A stretch of DNA of 64,000 nt from Xaviernesmea oryzae (GCF_900177415.1 NZ_FXAF01000011.1:558001-622000), one strand, 5' to 3'. Counted from the stretch's first letter, positions 47,838 to 56,806 are shown. Translations and numbers: made by a program. The notes: a model not told the origin generated them from the sequence alone.

Positions 47838-49646
47838 TCAAACGAGCTGCCGCCCCTTTGCGTCGATCGCGCTGGCAACCGCCTCGTCGGTCGCCTCGTC
47901 CGGCAGCAGCATCTCGTTATGCGCCTTGCCCGAGGGGATCATCGGGAAGCAGTTGGCGAGGTTCGCCACGCGGCAGTCGAAGATCACCGGCTTCTTCACC
48001 GCGATCATCTCCTCGATCTTCTGGTCGAGTTCCTTCGGATCGTCGCAATACATGCCGACCGCGCCGTAGGCTTCCGCGAGCTTGACGAAATCCGGCATCG
48101 CCTCCGTATAGGAATTCGACAACCGGTTGCCGTGCAGAAGCTGCTGCCACTGGCGGACCATGCCCATGTACTGGTTGTTGAGGATGAAGATCTTGACCGG
48201 CAGATTGTACTGGATCGCCGTCGACATTTCCTGGATGCACATCTGGATCGAGGCATCGCCGGCGACGTCGATGACGAGCGAATCCGGATGCGCGACCTGA
48301 ACGCCGATCGCCGCCGGGAAGCCGTAGCCCATGGTGCCGAGGCCGCCGGACGTCATCCAGCGGTTCGGCTCCTCGAATTCGATGAACTGTGCCGCCCACA
48401 TCTGATGCTGGCCGACTTCGGTCGTGATGTAGGTATCGCGGCCCTTGGTCAGTTCATAGAGGCGCTGCAGCGCATATTGCGGCATGATGACGTCGTTGGA
48501 ATTCTTGTAGGAGAAGGATTTGCGCGCCCGCCAGCGGGCGATCTCCTGCCACCAGTCGGCGGCCTGATCCTTGGCCGGCTTGTGCGGCAGCGCCCGCCAC
48601 AGGCGGACCATGTCTTCCAAAACGCTCCCGACATCGCCGAGGATCGGAATATCCACATGGACGTTCTTGTTGATCGAGGACGGATCGATGTCGATGTGGA
48701 TTTTCCGCGAGTTCGGCGAGAACGCGTTGATGCGGCCCGTAATACGGTCGTCGAAGCGGGCGCCGATGCAGACCATCACGTCGCAATCGTGCATCGCCAT
48801 GTTCGCCTCGTAGGAGCCGTGCATGCCGAGCATGCCGAGCCAGTTCTTGCCCGAGGCCGGATAGGCGCCGAGGCCCATCAGCGTCGAGGTGATCGGAAAA
48901 CCGGTGAGCTGGACCAGCTCGCGCAACAGGCGTGAGGCTTCCGGACCGGAATTGACGACGCCGCCGCCGGTATAGAGGATCGGCCGGCGGGCCGAGGCCA
49001 TCAGCTCGACGGCCGCCTGGATGGCGCCGAGATCGCCCTGCATCTTCGGCTGGTAGCTGATGTTGGCAGCGATCTCCGGCTTCGGCGTATAGGTGCCGGT
49101 CGCGAACTGGATGTCCTTCGGAATGTCGACGACGACAGGGCCCGGGCGGCCGGTCTGGGCGATGCGGAAGGCTTCGTGGATGATCGCAGCGAGCTCGTTC
49201 ACGTCCTTGACCAGCCAGTTGTGCTTGGTGCAGGGCCGGGTGATGCCGACGGTGTCGCATTCCTGGAAGGCGTCGGAACCGATCAGCGTGGTGGGAACCT
49301 GGCCCGAGATGCAGACCAGCGGAATGGAATCCATCAGCGCGTCCTGCAGCGGCGTGACGGCATTGGTGGCGCCTGGTCCCGACGTCACCAGCATGACGCC
49401 GACCTTGCCGGTGGAGCGGGCATAGCCTTCGGCCGCATGGCCGGCGCCCTGCTCGTGGCGGACGAGGATGTGCTGGATCTCGTCCTGCTGGAAAATCTCG
49501 TCGTAGATCGGCAGAACCGCGCCGCCCGGATATCCGAAGATGTGCTCGACGCCATTGTCCCTCAGCGCCTTCAGAACGATCTCCGCGCCGGTCATCCGGT
49601 TATCTGGCATCTGGTTATCTGCCGTCTCGTTGTTGCTGTCCGTCAT
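47838..49646 (-). CDS. ilvB: acetolactate synthase large (catalytic) subunit
   Basis: 602-residue thiamine-diphosphate enzyme, first step of branched-chain amino-acid synthesis. The N-terminal FGYPGGAVLPIYDEI and RHEQGAGHAAEGYARSTGK form the TPP glutamate region, LVTSGPGATNAVTPLQDA is conserved, the FAD domain is in the middle (ARFDDRITG), and the C-terminal GDASIQMC to FILNNQYMGMVRQWQ segment binds Mg-TPP. ATG 49646 was chosen; an upstream start would run into the attenuator. It is preceded by a leader peptide and terminator and is presumably attenuated by branched-chain aminoacyl-tRNA levels. Confidence 0.97.
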   Translation of the reverse strand: MTDSNNETADNQMPDNRMTGAEIVLKALRDNGVEHIFGYPGGAVLPIYDEIFQQDEIQHILVRHEQGAGHAAEGYARSTGKVGVMLVTSGPGATNAVTPLQDALMDSIPLVCISGQVPTTLIGSDAFQECDTVGITRPCTKHNWLVKDVNELAAIIHEAFRIAQTGRPGPVVVDIPKDIQFATGTYTPKPEIAANISYQPKMQGDLGAIQAAVELMASARRPILYTGGGVVNSGPEASRLLRELVQLTGFPITSTLMGLGAYPASGKNWLGMLGMHGSYEANMAMHDCDVMVCIGARFDDRITGRINAFSPNSRKIHIDIDPSSINKNVHVDIPILGDVGSVLEDMVRLWRALPHKPAKDQAADWWQEIARWRARKSFSYKNSNDVIMPQYALQRLYELTKGRDTYITTEVGQHQMWAAQFIEFEEPNRWMTSGGLGTMGYGFPAAIGVQVAHPDSLVIDVAGDASIQMCIQEMSTAIQYNLPVKIFILNNQYMGMVRQWQQLLHGNRLSNSYTEAMPDFVKLAEAYGAVGMYCDDPKELDQKIEEMIAVKKPVIFDCRVANLANCFPMIPSGKAHNEMLLPDEATDEAVASAIDAKGRQLV

Positions 49647-49709
49647 TGTCTTGGTCCATTTCGCTGCTGGATTTTTACCGGCGGCTCCTCCGAGCCGGAT
49701 TGAAGGCAT

Positions 49710-49735
49710 AAAAAAAGGCCCCTTTTGAGGAGCCT
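49710..49735 (-). terminator. attenuator terminator of the ilvB leader
   Basis: On the minus strand AGGCTCCT, loop CAAAA, AGGGGCCT-type arm (8 bp with one G-U) and a run of seven T residues. It lies between the leader peptide and ilvB, so it stops transcription before the structural genes when not prevented. Confidence 0.85.
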
Positions 49736-49742
49736 GTCTTTC

Positions 49743-49792
49743 CGCGCATGGGTGGCTGTCGCCGGATGGTTACACCATCCTGCCCATGCGCG
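49743..49792 (-). promoter_or_regulatory. alternative leader hairpins of the ilvB attenuator
   Basis: Two nested stems: outer CGCGCATGGG/CCCATGCGCG (49743-49752 with 49783-49792) and inner GGATGG/CCATCC around the leader stop codon (49764-49780). Stem formation depends on ribosome position on the leader peptide. The exact antiterminator pairing with the terminator arm was not resolved by eye. Confidence 0.7.
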
Positions 49793-49826
49793 TTCCCACC
49801 ACAATAAGAGCGATCGAGATTTTCAT
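49770..49826 (-). CDS. ilvB leader peptide
   Basis: 18 codons encoding MKISIALIVVGTRMGRMV: six of residues 3-10 are Ile, Leu or Val, the end products of the pathway. This is the classic control peptide of an attenuator: slow decoding when branched-chain tRNAs are uncharged would favour read-through into ilvB. The stop TAA sits in the loop of the first hairpin. The ATG lies 0-3 bases from the predicted transcription start, so it would be translated from a leaderless or nearly leaderless mRNA. Confidence 0.88.
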   Translation of the reverse strand: MKISIALIVVGTRMGRMV

Positions 49827-49834
49827 GGCGCGAA

Positions 49835-49863
49835 GTGTTAGCCGGACAAATGCCATTCGTCAA
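49835..49863 (-). promoter_or_regulatory. promoter of the ilvB operon
   Basis: On the minus strand TTGACG (49858-49863), 17-base spacer, TAACAC (49835-49840). The expected start is near 49828, immediately before the leader-peptide ATG at 49826. The rest of the gap to the HerA-like gene (49864-50043) shows no clear element. Confidence 0.65.
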
Positions 49864-50043
49864 CGCCGCTCTGCACCAAAAAATGCCATCCGCCTGATTT
49901 TGCAGTGCTGTACCCCCCGGAACCGCCGCCTCCCTTACACGAGTTGTTAAGCCCCCGCGGCTATAGTCTCCCCGTTTGGAGGGTAGCGACCTGACGGATG
50001 AGCCATGACCCGATCCGCCACCCCAATGACAGGGGCTTGAAGC

Positions 50044-52140
50044 TTGCTGAACAATGACCTCCATCGCTCCGTCTCCGCCGGAGAGCAGGATCGCCGTGAT
50101 CTCCACAAACCCGGCAACCGCATGCTGGGACGGGTCGTTGCCTGCAACGGTTCCCACGCGACCATTTCCGCGGTTGCCGAAAACGGCGAGACCGACCTGA
50201 CGGAACTCTGGTCCGTCGGCCGCCTGATCTCGATCAGCGTCGGCGAAAACCGCGTCGTTGCGCTCGCCTATGCGATGAAGACCGGCGACGGCAACTGGGG
50301 CGAAGGCGAGAACACCGGCTTCCATATCGAGGTGGAACTGCTCGGCGAAGTTCGAAAAGGTCCGGACGGCCGCGACGAATTCTCCCGCGGCATCTCGCGC
50401 TATCCCTATCTCGGCGCCGTCGCGCACCGCATCCGCGCCGCCGATCTGCTGCGCATCTACGATACCGGCAAGAGCGATACCTGCGTCATCGGCAAGTTGA
50501 CCCAGGACGAAGCCATCGACGCGACCATTCACATTCCCTCAATGCTGTCGAAGCATTTCGCCATCGTCGGCTCCACGGGCGTCGGCAAGTCGACTGCCGT
50601 CTCACTGCTGCTGCACAAGGCCATCGAGGCAGATCCGAAGCTGCGCGTGCTGATCCTCGATCCGCACAACGAATTTGCCGCCGCCTTTCCGGAACATGCC
50701 GTCGTCATCGACACCGATACGCTCGACCTGCCCTTCTGGCTGATGCGGCTCGAGGAATTCGCCGAAGTCGTCTTCCGCGGCCGCCCGGCCGCGTCGGAGG
50801 AACTGGATATCCTGCGCGACCTCATCCCGGAGGCGAAGCGCGCCTTCCGCGGCGGCGATTCGTCCCTGATGCGGCGCGCGACCGAAAAGAGTTCGATAAC
50901 GGCCGATACGCCGGTGCCCTATCGCATGGCGGATCTGCTTGCATCGATCGACGAACGCATCGGCCGCCTGGAAGGCCGCAGCGACAAACCTTTCCTTCGC
51001 TCGCTGAAGATGCGCATCACGTCGGCCATCAACGACCCGCGCTATCACTTCATGTTCTCCAACAATACGATCACCGACACGATCACCGAGACGATCGCGC
51101 ATATCTTCCGCATTCCCGGCGGCGACAGGCCGATTTCCACGTTCCAGCTCGCCGGCATCCCGTCGGAAGTGGTCAATTCGATCGCTTCGATCCTCTGCCG
51201 CATGGCCTTCGAACTGGCGCTCTGGAGCAACGGCGCCATTCACACGCTGGTGGTTTGCGAAGAGGCGCACCGCTACGTGCCCGCCGATCACAATCTCGGC
51301 TTCTTCCCGACCCGCCAGGCAATTTCGCGCATCGCCAAGGAAGGCCGCAAATACGGGGTCTCGCTCGGCGTCATCACCCAGCGCCCGGGCGAACTCGACC
51401 AGACGATCCTCTCGCAATGCTCGACCCTGTTCGCCATGCGGCTTTCCAACGACCGCGACCAGGAAATCATCAAGTCGGCGATCCCGAATTCGTCGATCTC
51501 GACCACCAGCTTCCTCTCCTCGATCGGCAACGGCGAAGCGATCGCGTTCGGCGAAGCGATCGCGGTACCGATGCGCATGAAATTCGCCCGCGTCGAGAGG
51601 AAATATCTGCCGAAAGCCAACGGCACTGCCGCCAAAGGCTCGGAAGACACGCCGGATACGGTCGATCTGCGTACCGTCGTGGCGCGCATGCGGGCCGTCA
51701 GCGGACCGGATATTTCCGCCTTCCAGCAGAGCTATAGCGCCGCCAATCCGGCCTTTTCCGACAATTCCCTTGTGGGGGAAGAGACGGACGACGAATTCCC
51801 GCCGGCAAGCGATACGGAACTCGAACGGTGGGAGCGCGAACTCCGCGCGAACGGCCATGTGACGGCGAATCCGGCGCCCGCACGGCAGAACGCGCAACCG
51901 GAACCCTATCGGCCGGACATGCTGCCGCGCCCGCCGATTTCCGAATCTCTGCTGCCGCCGCGCCCGGACCGGTTCGCGGACCTGCGCCGGGAAAGAACGG
52001 CCGACACCCCGCAGCCGGCCTTCCAGCGTCCATCCTTCCCCGAAGGGGCGCCACGTCCCGGCTCCCTGCTCCGCCGCGAAGGTTCACTCCGCGACAGCCT
52101 GCTGAAGAAACCGCTCGGCAGCCTTTACGACAAGGAATGA
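50044..52140 (+). CDS. HerA-like ATPase (DUF87 domain)
   Basis: 698 residues. An N-terminal HAS-barrel-like beta domain (about 25-125) is followed by a RecA-type hexameric ATPase core with Walker A VGSTGVGKST (about 175-184), Walker B LVVCEEAHRYVP (about 402) and arginine-finger region. The C-terminal 170 residues are Pro/Arg-rich and probably disordered. HerA proteins translocate DNA, in archaea with NurA; no NurA-like or defence nuclease gene is adjacent. The frame starts at TTG 50044 without a strong ribosome site; ATG 50122 is an alternative. Confidence 0.85.
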   Translation: MLNNDLHRSVSAGEQDRRDLHKPGNRMLGRVVACNGSHATISAVAENGETDLTELWSVGRLISISVGENRVVALAYAMKTGDGNWGEGENTGFHIEVELLGEVRKGPDGRDEFSRGISRYPYLGAVAHRIRAADLLRIYDTGKSDTCVIGKLTQDEAIDATIHIPSMLSKHFAIVGSTGVGKSTAVSLLLHKAIEADPKLRVLILDPHNEFAAAFPEHAVVIDTDTLDLPFWLMRLEEFAEVVFRGRPAASEELDILRDLIPEAKRAFRGGDSSLMRRATEKSSITADTPVPYRMADLLASIDERIGRLEGRSDKPFLRSLKMRITSAINDPRYHFMFSNNTITDTITETIAHIFRIPGGDRPISTFQLAGIPSEVVNSIASILCRMAFELALWSNGAIHTLVVCEEAHRYVPADHNLGFFPTRQAISRIAKEGRKYGVSLGVITQRPGELDQTILSQCSTLFAMRLSNDRDQEIIKSAIPNSSISTTSFLSSIGNGEAIAFGEAIAVPMRMKFARVERKYLPKANGTAAKGSEDTPDTVDLRTVVARMRAVSGPDISAFQQSYSAANPAFSDNSLVGEETDDEFPPASDTELERWERELRANGHVTANPAPARQNAQPEPYRPDMLPRPPISESLLPPRPDRFADLRRERTADTPQPAFQRPSFPEGAPRPGSLLRREGSLRDSLLKKPLGSLYDKE

Positions 52141-52148
52141 CGGACGCG

Positions 52149-53042
52149 TCAGCCGACGCGCTCCCAGCTCTCGTCCATCTGGTTGCGAAACCATGTCATC
52201 TGCCGCTTGGCATATTGACGGGTCAGCGCCGAACCGCGCTCGACGACCTCTTCCCGGCTCATGCGGCCTTCCAGCATGTCGGCGATCTGCGCCACGCCGA
52301 TCGCCTTCATCGCCGGAACATCGGGTGCCGGGCGCAATGCAAGAAGCGCCCTCACCTCGTCCACCGCGCCGCTCACCAGCATCTTTTCGAAACGCCGGTC
52401 GATACGTTCGTGCAGGATTTTCCGCTCCGGCAGGACGACAAGCTTTTTCGCACGCGCAGAATCGATCACCATCGGCCCCTGCCTGCCTTGAAAGTCGGCG
52501 ATCGAGCGTCCCGTCTCTTCAAGCACCTCCAGCGCCCGGACAATCCGCTGCCCGTCTTTCGGCTCGAGGCTTCCGGCAACCGGCGCATCGCGCCGGAAAA
52601 GCTCCGCATGCAGTGCCTCCGGCCCCTCTTCCTGTAGCCGCAGCCGCACCCGGCACCGGATATCCTGCGAAATCTCCGGCATGTCGGACAGGCCGCCGGT
52701 GAGCGCCTTGAAATAAAGCCCCGTTCCGCCGACGAAGACCGGGAGGCGGCCTTCCGCACGAAGCCTCGGCAACAGGTCCTGGACGTCCCGCAACCATTCG
52801 CCGGTCGAATAGGCGCGCGTTGCCGACACGTGGCCGTAAAGAAGATGCGGCACGCCTTCCATTTCGTCATCCGAAGGCCGCGCCGTCAGGACCCGCAGCG
52901 TATCGTAGACCTGCATGCTGTCCGCATTGACGACGACGCCATTTTTCTCCCGCGCCAGACGAAGCGCAAGCGCCGACTTGCCGCTCGCCGTCGGCCCGGT
53001 TATCAGGATCGCGTCCACATCGTCGATAAGGTCGGTCATCAT
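52149..53042 (-). CDS. miaA: tRNA dimethylallyltransferase
   Basis: 297 residues. It transfers a dimethylallyl group to A37 of tRNAs reading UNN codons. The P-loop is ITGPTASGKSALA (about 14-26), followed by VNADSMQVY, VGGTGLYFKALTGG (substrate loop) and DGQRIVRALEV, with RRQYAKRQMTWFRNQ-type end. Two ATGs occur at 53042 and 53039. Its first base abuts the first base of serB, which runs the other way. Confidence 0.95.
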   Translation of the reverse strand: MMTDLIDDVDAILITGPTASGKSALALRLAREKNGVVVNADSMQVYDTLRVLTARPSDDEMEGVPHLLYGHVSATRAYSTGEWLRDVQDLLPRLRAEGRLPVFVGGTGLYFKALTGGLSDMPEISQDIRCRVRLRLQEEGPEALHAELFRRDAPVAGSLEPKDGQRIVRALEVLEETGRSIADFQGRQGPMVIDSARAKKLVVLPERKILHERIDRRFEKMLVSGAVDEVRALLALRPAPDVPAMKAIGVAQIADMLEGRMSREEVVERGSALTRQYAKRQMTWFRNQMDESWERVG

Positions 53043-53936
53043 ATGGCTTTCGTTGCCACGCTCATTGCCCATCCGTCAAATCCTGTTCTGAACGCGAGGC
53101 TCGGAGAACAAGCGGCGGAGGCCGTAAAAGCCTCCGGCCTCTACTGGCTGGCCGACGGCATCGCCTGCGATATCGCACTGCGCGACGATGCGGATATCAG
53201 GGCTGCCGAAGCCAATCTCGGCGCCGTCATTGCCGGTGCGCCGATCGATCTCGTGGTGCAGGACGCGGAAACGCGGCGGAAGAAATTCCTGATCGCCGAC
53301 ATGGATTCGACCATGATCGGCCAGGAATGCATCGACGAGCTGGCCGATGTCGTGGGTTTGAAAGACAAGGTCGCGGCGATCACGGCGCGCGCGATGAACG
53401 GCGAGATCGCCTTCGAGCCGGCGCTCAGGGAGCGCGTGGCGCTGCTGAGAGGCCTGCCGATCACCGTGGTCGACGACGTCATCGCCAAGCGCATCACGCT
53501 GACCTCCGGCGGCCCGGAACTGATCGCCACCATGAAGGCCAGGGGTGACTACACCGCCCTCGTCTCGGGCGGCTTCACGGTCTTCACCAGCCGCATCGCC
53601 GAAAGACTGGGTTTCGACGAGAACCAGGCGAACATCCTGATCGAAAAGGACGGCATCCTGACCGGCGAGGTGGCCGAGCCCATTCTCGGCAAGCAGGCCA
53701 AGGTGGATGCGCTTCTCGCGATCGCCGAAAAGCTCGGCATCTCGCCGGAGGATGCGATCGCCGTCGGCGATGGCGCCAACGATCTCGGCATGCTAGGCAT
53801 CGCCGGCTCGGGCGTCGCACTGCACGCCAAGCCGACAGTGGCGGCGCAGGCCAAGATGCGCATCGACCACGGCGACCTCACCGCACTCCTCTACATCCAG
53901 GGCTACCGCAAGACGGATTTCGTGACGGCCAGCTAA
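53043..53936 (+). CDS. serB: phosphoserine phosphatase
   Basis: 297 residues, last step of serine synthesis. The HAD core has the nucleophile motif IADMDSTMIGQECIDELA (about 84-100), SGGFTVFT (motif II), the Lys in ILGKQAKVDALL and GDGANDLGMLG. The N-terminal 80 residues are an ACT-like regulatory domain shared by rhizobial SerB. Start codon ATG 53043 is back-to-back with miaA. AAGG lies about 10 bases upstream, within miaA. Confidence 0.95.
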   Translation: MAFVATLIAHPSNPVLNARLGEQAAEAVKASGLYWLADGIACDIALRDDADIRAAEANLGAVIAGAPIDLVVQDAETRRKKFLIADMDSTMIGQECIDELADVVGLKDKVAAITARAMNGEIAFEPALRERVALLRGLPITVVDDVIAKRITLTSGGPELIATMKARGDYTALVSGGFTVFTSRIAERLGFDENQANILIEKDGILTGEVAEPILGKQAKVDALLAIAEKLGISPEDAIAVGDGANDLGMLGIAGSGVALHAKPTVAAQAKMRIDHGDLTALLYIQGYRKTDFVTAS

Positions 53937-53984
53937 CCAAGCCTGCATTGATATTTACGACTCTGTATGTACAATGGAGAGAGC

Positions 53985-54275
53985 ATGCCGAGATTCGAAT
54001 GGGATGCGCAAAAGGCAAGGACGAACAAGGACAAACATAAGGTCTCATTCGAGCTGGCGCAGCATATCTGGGATGATCCGTTGCATGTGATCATTCCGGA
54101 TACAGTCTATGAAGGTGAGGAACGCTGGCTGGCGGTCGGCTCCATCGGTCCCGTTACCGTTCTGGTCGCAGCCCATGTCTATCGCGGCGATGACGTCGGT
54201 GAAGTCATCCGGATCATAAGCGCCCGAAGGGCCACACCCCATGAAAGGAAACGCTATGAAGAGGAAGCGTCTTAA
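53985..54275 (+). CDS. brnT: BrnT-family toxin
   Basis: 96 residues: MPRFEWDAQKARTNKDKHKVSFELAQHIWDDP is the hallmark of the BrnT (DUF497) ribonuclease toxin, followed by EERWLAVGSIGPVTVLVAAHVYR and IISARRATPHERKRYEE. It inhibits translation and is neutralised by BrnA. GGAGAG precedes ATG 53985. Its 3' end overlaps brnA by 20 bases. Confidence 0.93.
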   Translation: MPRFEWDAQKARTNKDKHKVSFELAQHIWDDPLHVIIPDTVYEGEERWLAVGSIGPVTVLVAAHVYRGDDVGEVIRIISARRATPHERKRYEEEAS

Positions 54276-54543
54276 CGAAGAAGAACGGCAGGAACTCGAA
54301 GCCCTGGAGAAGCTTTCCGATGAGGCAATCGACACCAGCGATATAGCGGAAATCTCTGAGGAGCAGTGGCGGCTTGCCAAGCGCGGCAATCTCTATCGCC
54401 CGCTCAAGAAATCCGTCACGATCCGGTTGGATGCCGATGTCATCGAATGGTTCAGGGAACATGCTCCGGACGGAGTCTACCAGACGGAGATAAACAGCGT
54501 GCTGCGTCGTCACGTCGCTCGACAGGAAAAGAAATCCGCCTGA
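54256..54543 (+). CDS. brnA: BrnA-family antitoxin
   Basis: 95 residues. The C-terminal half is a ribbon-helix-helix (KKSVTIRLDADVIEWFREHAPDGVYQTEINSVLRRHV), which binds DNA for autorepression; the charged N-terminal half contacts the toxin. ATG 54256 overlaps the brnT stop, the usual toxin-first order for this family. Confidence 0.92.
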   Translation: MKRKRLNEEERQELEALEKLSDEAIDTSDIAEISEEQWRLAKRGNLYRPLKKSVTIRLDADVIEWFREHAPDGVYQTEINSVLRRHVARQEKKSA

Positions 54544-54554
54544 AGGTGGCATCC

Positions 54555-55145
54555 ATGTCCCCCATGATCATCCTCGAAACCGAGCGCCTGCGGCTCCGTG
54601 ACTGGCTCGACAGCGACCGCGACCTGTTTCGGGAGATCAATTCCGATCCGAAGGTGATGGAATTCTTTCCGTTCCGGCGGACCCATGAGGAAGCGGACGC
54701 CTTTCTGGCGAGGCTGAACGACACGATCATCGAGACGGGGCTCGGCTTCTACGCGCTGGAGCTCAAGCAGACGCGGGAGCCCATGGGCTTCTGCGGCCTG
54801 TCGCTCGCCAATATGCCGGATGTCTTTCCGCCCGAGACGGTGGAGATCGGCTGGCGGCTCGCCACCCGCTTCTGGGGCAACGGCTACGTGACGGAAGCCG
54901 CCCGCGCCCTCCTCGACTTCGCCTTCGGCGAAAAACATCTCGACGCGGTGGTCTCCTTCGCGGTCACCGACAACCACCGCTCGACGGCGGTCATGAAGCG
55001 GCTCGGCCTGCATCGGGTCGCGAGCCTCGACTTCGACCATCCGCGCGTCCCCGACACGCATCCGCATCTGAAGCCCCATGTCGTCTACGCCGTGACGCGG
55101 GACGAATGGCTGCGCCAGAAACAGAAAGCCGGGCGCAGCGGATAG
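54555..55145 (+). CDS. GNAT-family acetyltransferase (RimJ-like)
   Basis: 196 residues. ILETERLRLRDWLDSD is the typical first strand of RimJ/RimL-like acetyltransferases, and the acetyl-CoA loop is RFWGNGYVTEAARALLDF. DNHRSTAVMKRLGL is the last conserved motif. Substrate unknown (N-terminal Ser/Ala of proteins, or a small amine). It ends three bases before the convergent degP stop. Confidence 0.9.
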   Translation: MSPMIILETERLRLRDWLDSDRDLFREINSDPKVMEFFPFRRTHEEADAFLARLNDTIIETGLGFYALELKQTREPMGFCGLSLANMPDVFPPETVEIGWRLATRFWGNGYVTEAARALLDFAFGEKHLDAVVSFAVTDNHRSTAVMKRLGLHRVASLDFDHPRVPDTHPHLKPHVVYAVTRDEWLRQKQKAGRSG

Positions 55146-55147
55146 CG

Positions 55148-56806
55148 TTACTCCAGCGGCAGTGCCACGAAGCGCAGATTGCCGGCGGGGTCCGCGATCA
55201 TCACATGCGCGTTGCGGCGGCCTTCAGACTTCAGCATGTTGATCCGCTTCACCACGTCCTCGGGGTTTTCGACGAAATCCTGCGCCACCTCGACGACGAC
55301 TTCGCCGACCTTCAGGCCCTTCTGGGCGGCGGGCGAATTGGGCTCCACGGCGGTGATCACCACGCCCTCGACGCTCTCGGCGATGCCGAAGCTCTTGCGG
55401 CGCTCCTCATCGAGCGCGGCGAGCGTCATGCCGAAAGTCACGGCCGGCCCCTGGTCCGCCCCTTGATCCGTCTGGCCCTGCTGATCGCCGGGCGCACCGT
55501 TGTCCGGCGCCGTCATGTCGTTGCCCTGGTCCTCCGGCAGCACCGGCTGACCGGCATCCTCCTGCGGCTCGGCGCTGTCTTCGAGCCGGCCGAGCGGCAC
55601 CTTGACGGTCTGCTCCTTGCCGTCGCGCAGGATCACCACGTCGACCTCCTTGCCGACCGGGCTTTCCGCCACGATGCGCGGCAGGTCGCGCATTTCGTTG
55701 ACCGGCTGGCCGTCGAAATTCAGGATCACGTCGCCGGCCTTGATCTCGCCGTTCTTGATCGGACCTTCGGTCACCACGCCGGAAACCAGGGCGCCGCGCG
55801 CCCGGTCGAGGCCGAGGCTCGCCGCCACGTCGTCGGTCACGGGCTGGATGCGCACGCCGAGCCAGCCGCGGCGCGTCTCGCCGAATTCGATCAACTGGTG
55901 CACGATATTCTCGGCAAGCTCCGTCGGCACGGCGAAACCGATGCCGATCGAGCCGCCCGAGGGCGAGATGATCGCCGTGTTGATGCCGATGACCTCGCCA
56001 CGCATGTTGAACAGCGGACCGCCGGAATTGCCCTTGTTGATCGCTGCATCCGTCTGGATGAAGTTGTCATAGGGACCGGCATTGATGTTGCGGCCCCGCG
56101 CCGAGATGATGCCGAGCGTCACCGATCCGCCGAGCCCGAACGGATTGCCGATCGCCATCACCCAGTCGCCGATGCGCATGCGGCGGGAATCGCCGAACCG
56201 CACGGCTTTCAGCGGCGTCTTCGGCTCCACCTTCAGCACGGAAAGATCCGTCTTGGTGTCGGTGCCGACCAGCGTCGCCTTGAGCTTCGAGCCGTTCGGG
56301 AAGACCACCTCGATGTCGTCGGCGCCTTCGATGACGTGATTGTTGGTGACGACGAAACCCGAGGGATCGATCACGAAGCCGGAACCGAGCGAGGAAACCT
56401 TCTGGTTGCCGTTCTGGTTGCCGGGGCTGTCGAAGAAATCCTCGAAGAATTCCTGGAAGGGCGAGCCTTCCTGGATCTGCGGCTGCGGACCGGCGCCCTG
56501 GTCCTTGACGCTCTGCGACGTGGAAATGTTGACCACCGCATCGAGCAGGCCCTCTGCGAGATCGGCGATGGAGGCCGGCCCTGCGGGAGTTATCGGGCCG
56601 GGTGCCGGCGGCGGGTTGATGTTCGGAGACGGGGTCGGCGGCACCGGCAGCATGGCGCCTGGATTGGCGGCGGGCGGATTGGCGCCCTGACCGGGAGCGG
56701 GCGGTGCCGGGGTCTGGGCGATCGCCTGCAAGGGTCCCGCCAACACGGCCAAGGCCGCCGTCAGCACGACGGAGCGCTTGAGGGACGATCGAACCGAATG
56801 AGCCAT
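55148..56806 (-). CDS. degP: Do-family periplasmic serine endopeptidase
   Basis: 552 residues. The signal peptide (about 1-30, AIAQ cleavage) and Pro-rich linker precede a trypsin-like domain with catalytic His in VTNNHVIEG (about 157), Asp in TKTDLSVL (about 186) and Ser in NKGNSGGPLF (about 258), then two PDZ domains separated by an acidic Asp/Gln-rich linker (about 430-470). It degrades or refolds damaged envelope proteins. ATG 56806 is preferred to ATG 56854. It lies downstream of hflKC, separated from hflC by a stem-loop. Confidence 0.95.
   Translation of the reverse strand: MAHSVRSSLKRSVVLTAALAVLAGPLQAIAQTPAPPAPGQGANPPAANPGAMLPVPPTPSPNINPPPAPGPITPAGPASIADLAEGLLDAVVNISTSQSVKDQGAGPQPQIQEGSPFQEFFEDFFDSPGNQNGNQKVSSLGSGFVIDPSGFVVTNNHVIEGADDIEVVFPNGSKLKATLVGTDTKTDLSVLKVEPKTPLKAVRFGDSRRMRIGDWVMAIGNPFGLGGSVTLGIISARGRNINAGPYDNFIQTDAAINKGNSGGPLFNMRGEVIGINTAIISPSGGSIGIGFAVPTELAENIVHQLIEFGETRRGWLGVRIQPVTDDVAASLGLDRARGALVSGVVTEGPIKNGEIKAGDVILNFDGQPVNEMRDLPRIVAESPVGKEVDVVILRDGKEQTVKVPLGRLEDSAEPQEDAGQPVLPEDQGNDMTAPDNGAPGDQQGQTDQGADQGPAVTFGMTLAALDEERRKSFGIAESVEGVVITAVEPNSPAAQKGLKVGEVVVEVAQDFVENPEDVVKRINMLKSEGRRNAHVMIADPAGNLRFVALPLE

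Noticed and set aside
50602..51897. A 431-residue minus-strand frame inside the HerA-like gene
   Set aside because: Antisense to Walker A and B motifs of a well supported ATPase; no recognised domain.
50044..52140. HerA-like ATPase as part of an anti-phage HerA/nuclease system
   Set aside because: No NurA, SIR2, DUF4297 or other nuclease gene is adjacent; neighbours are housekeeping genes.
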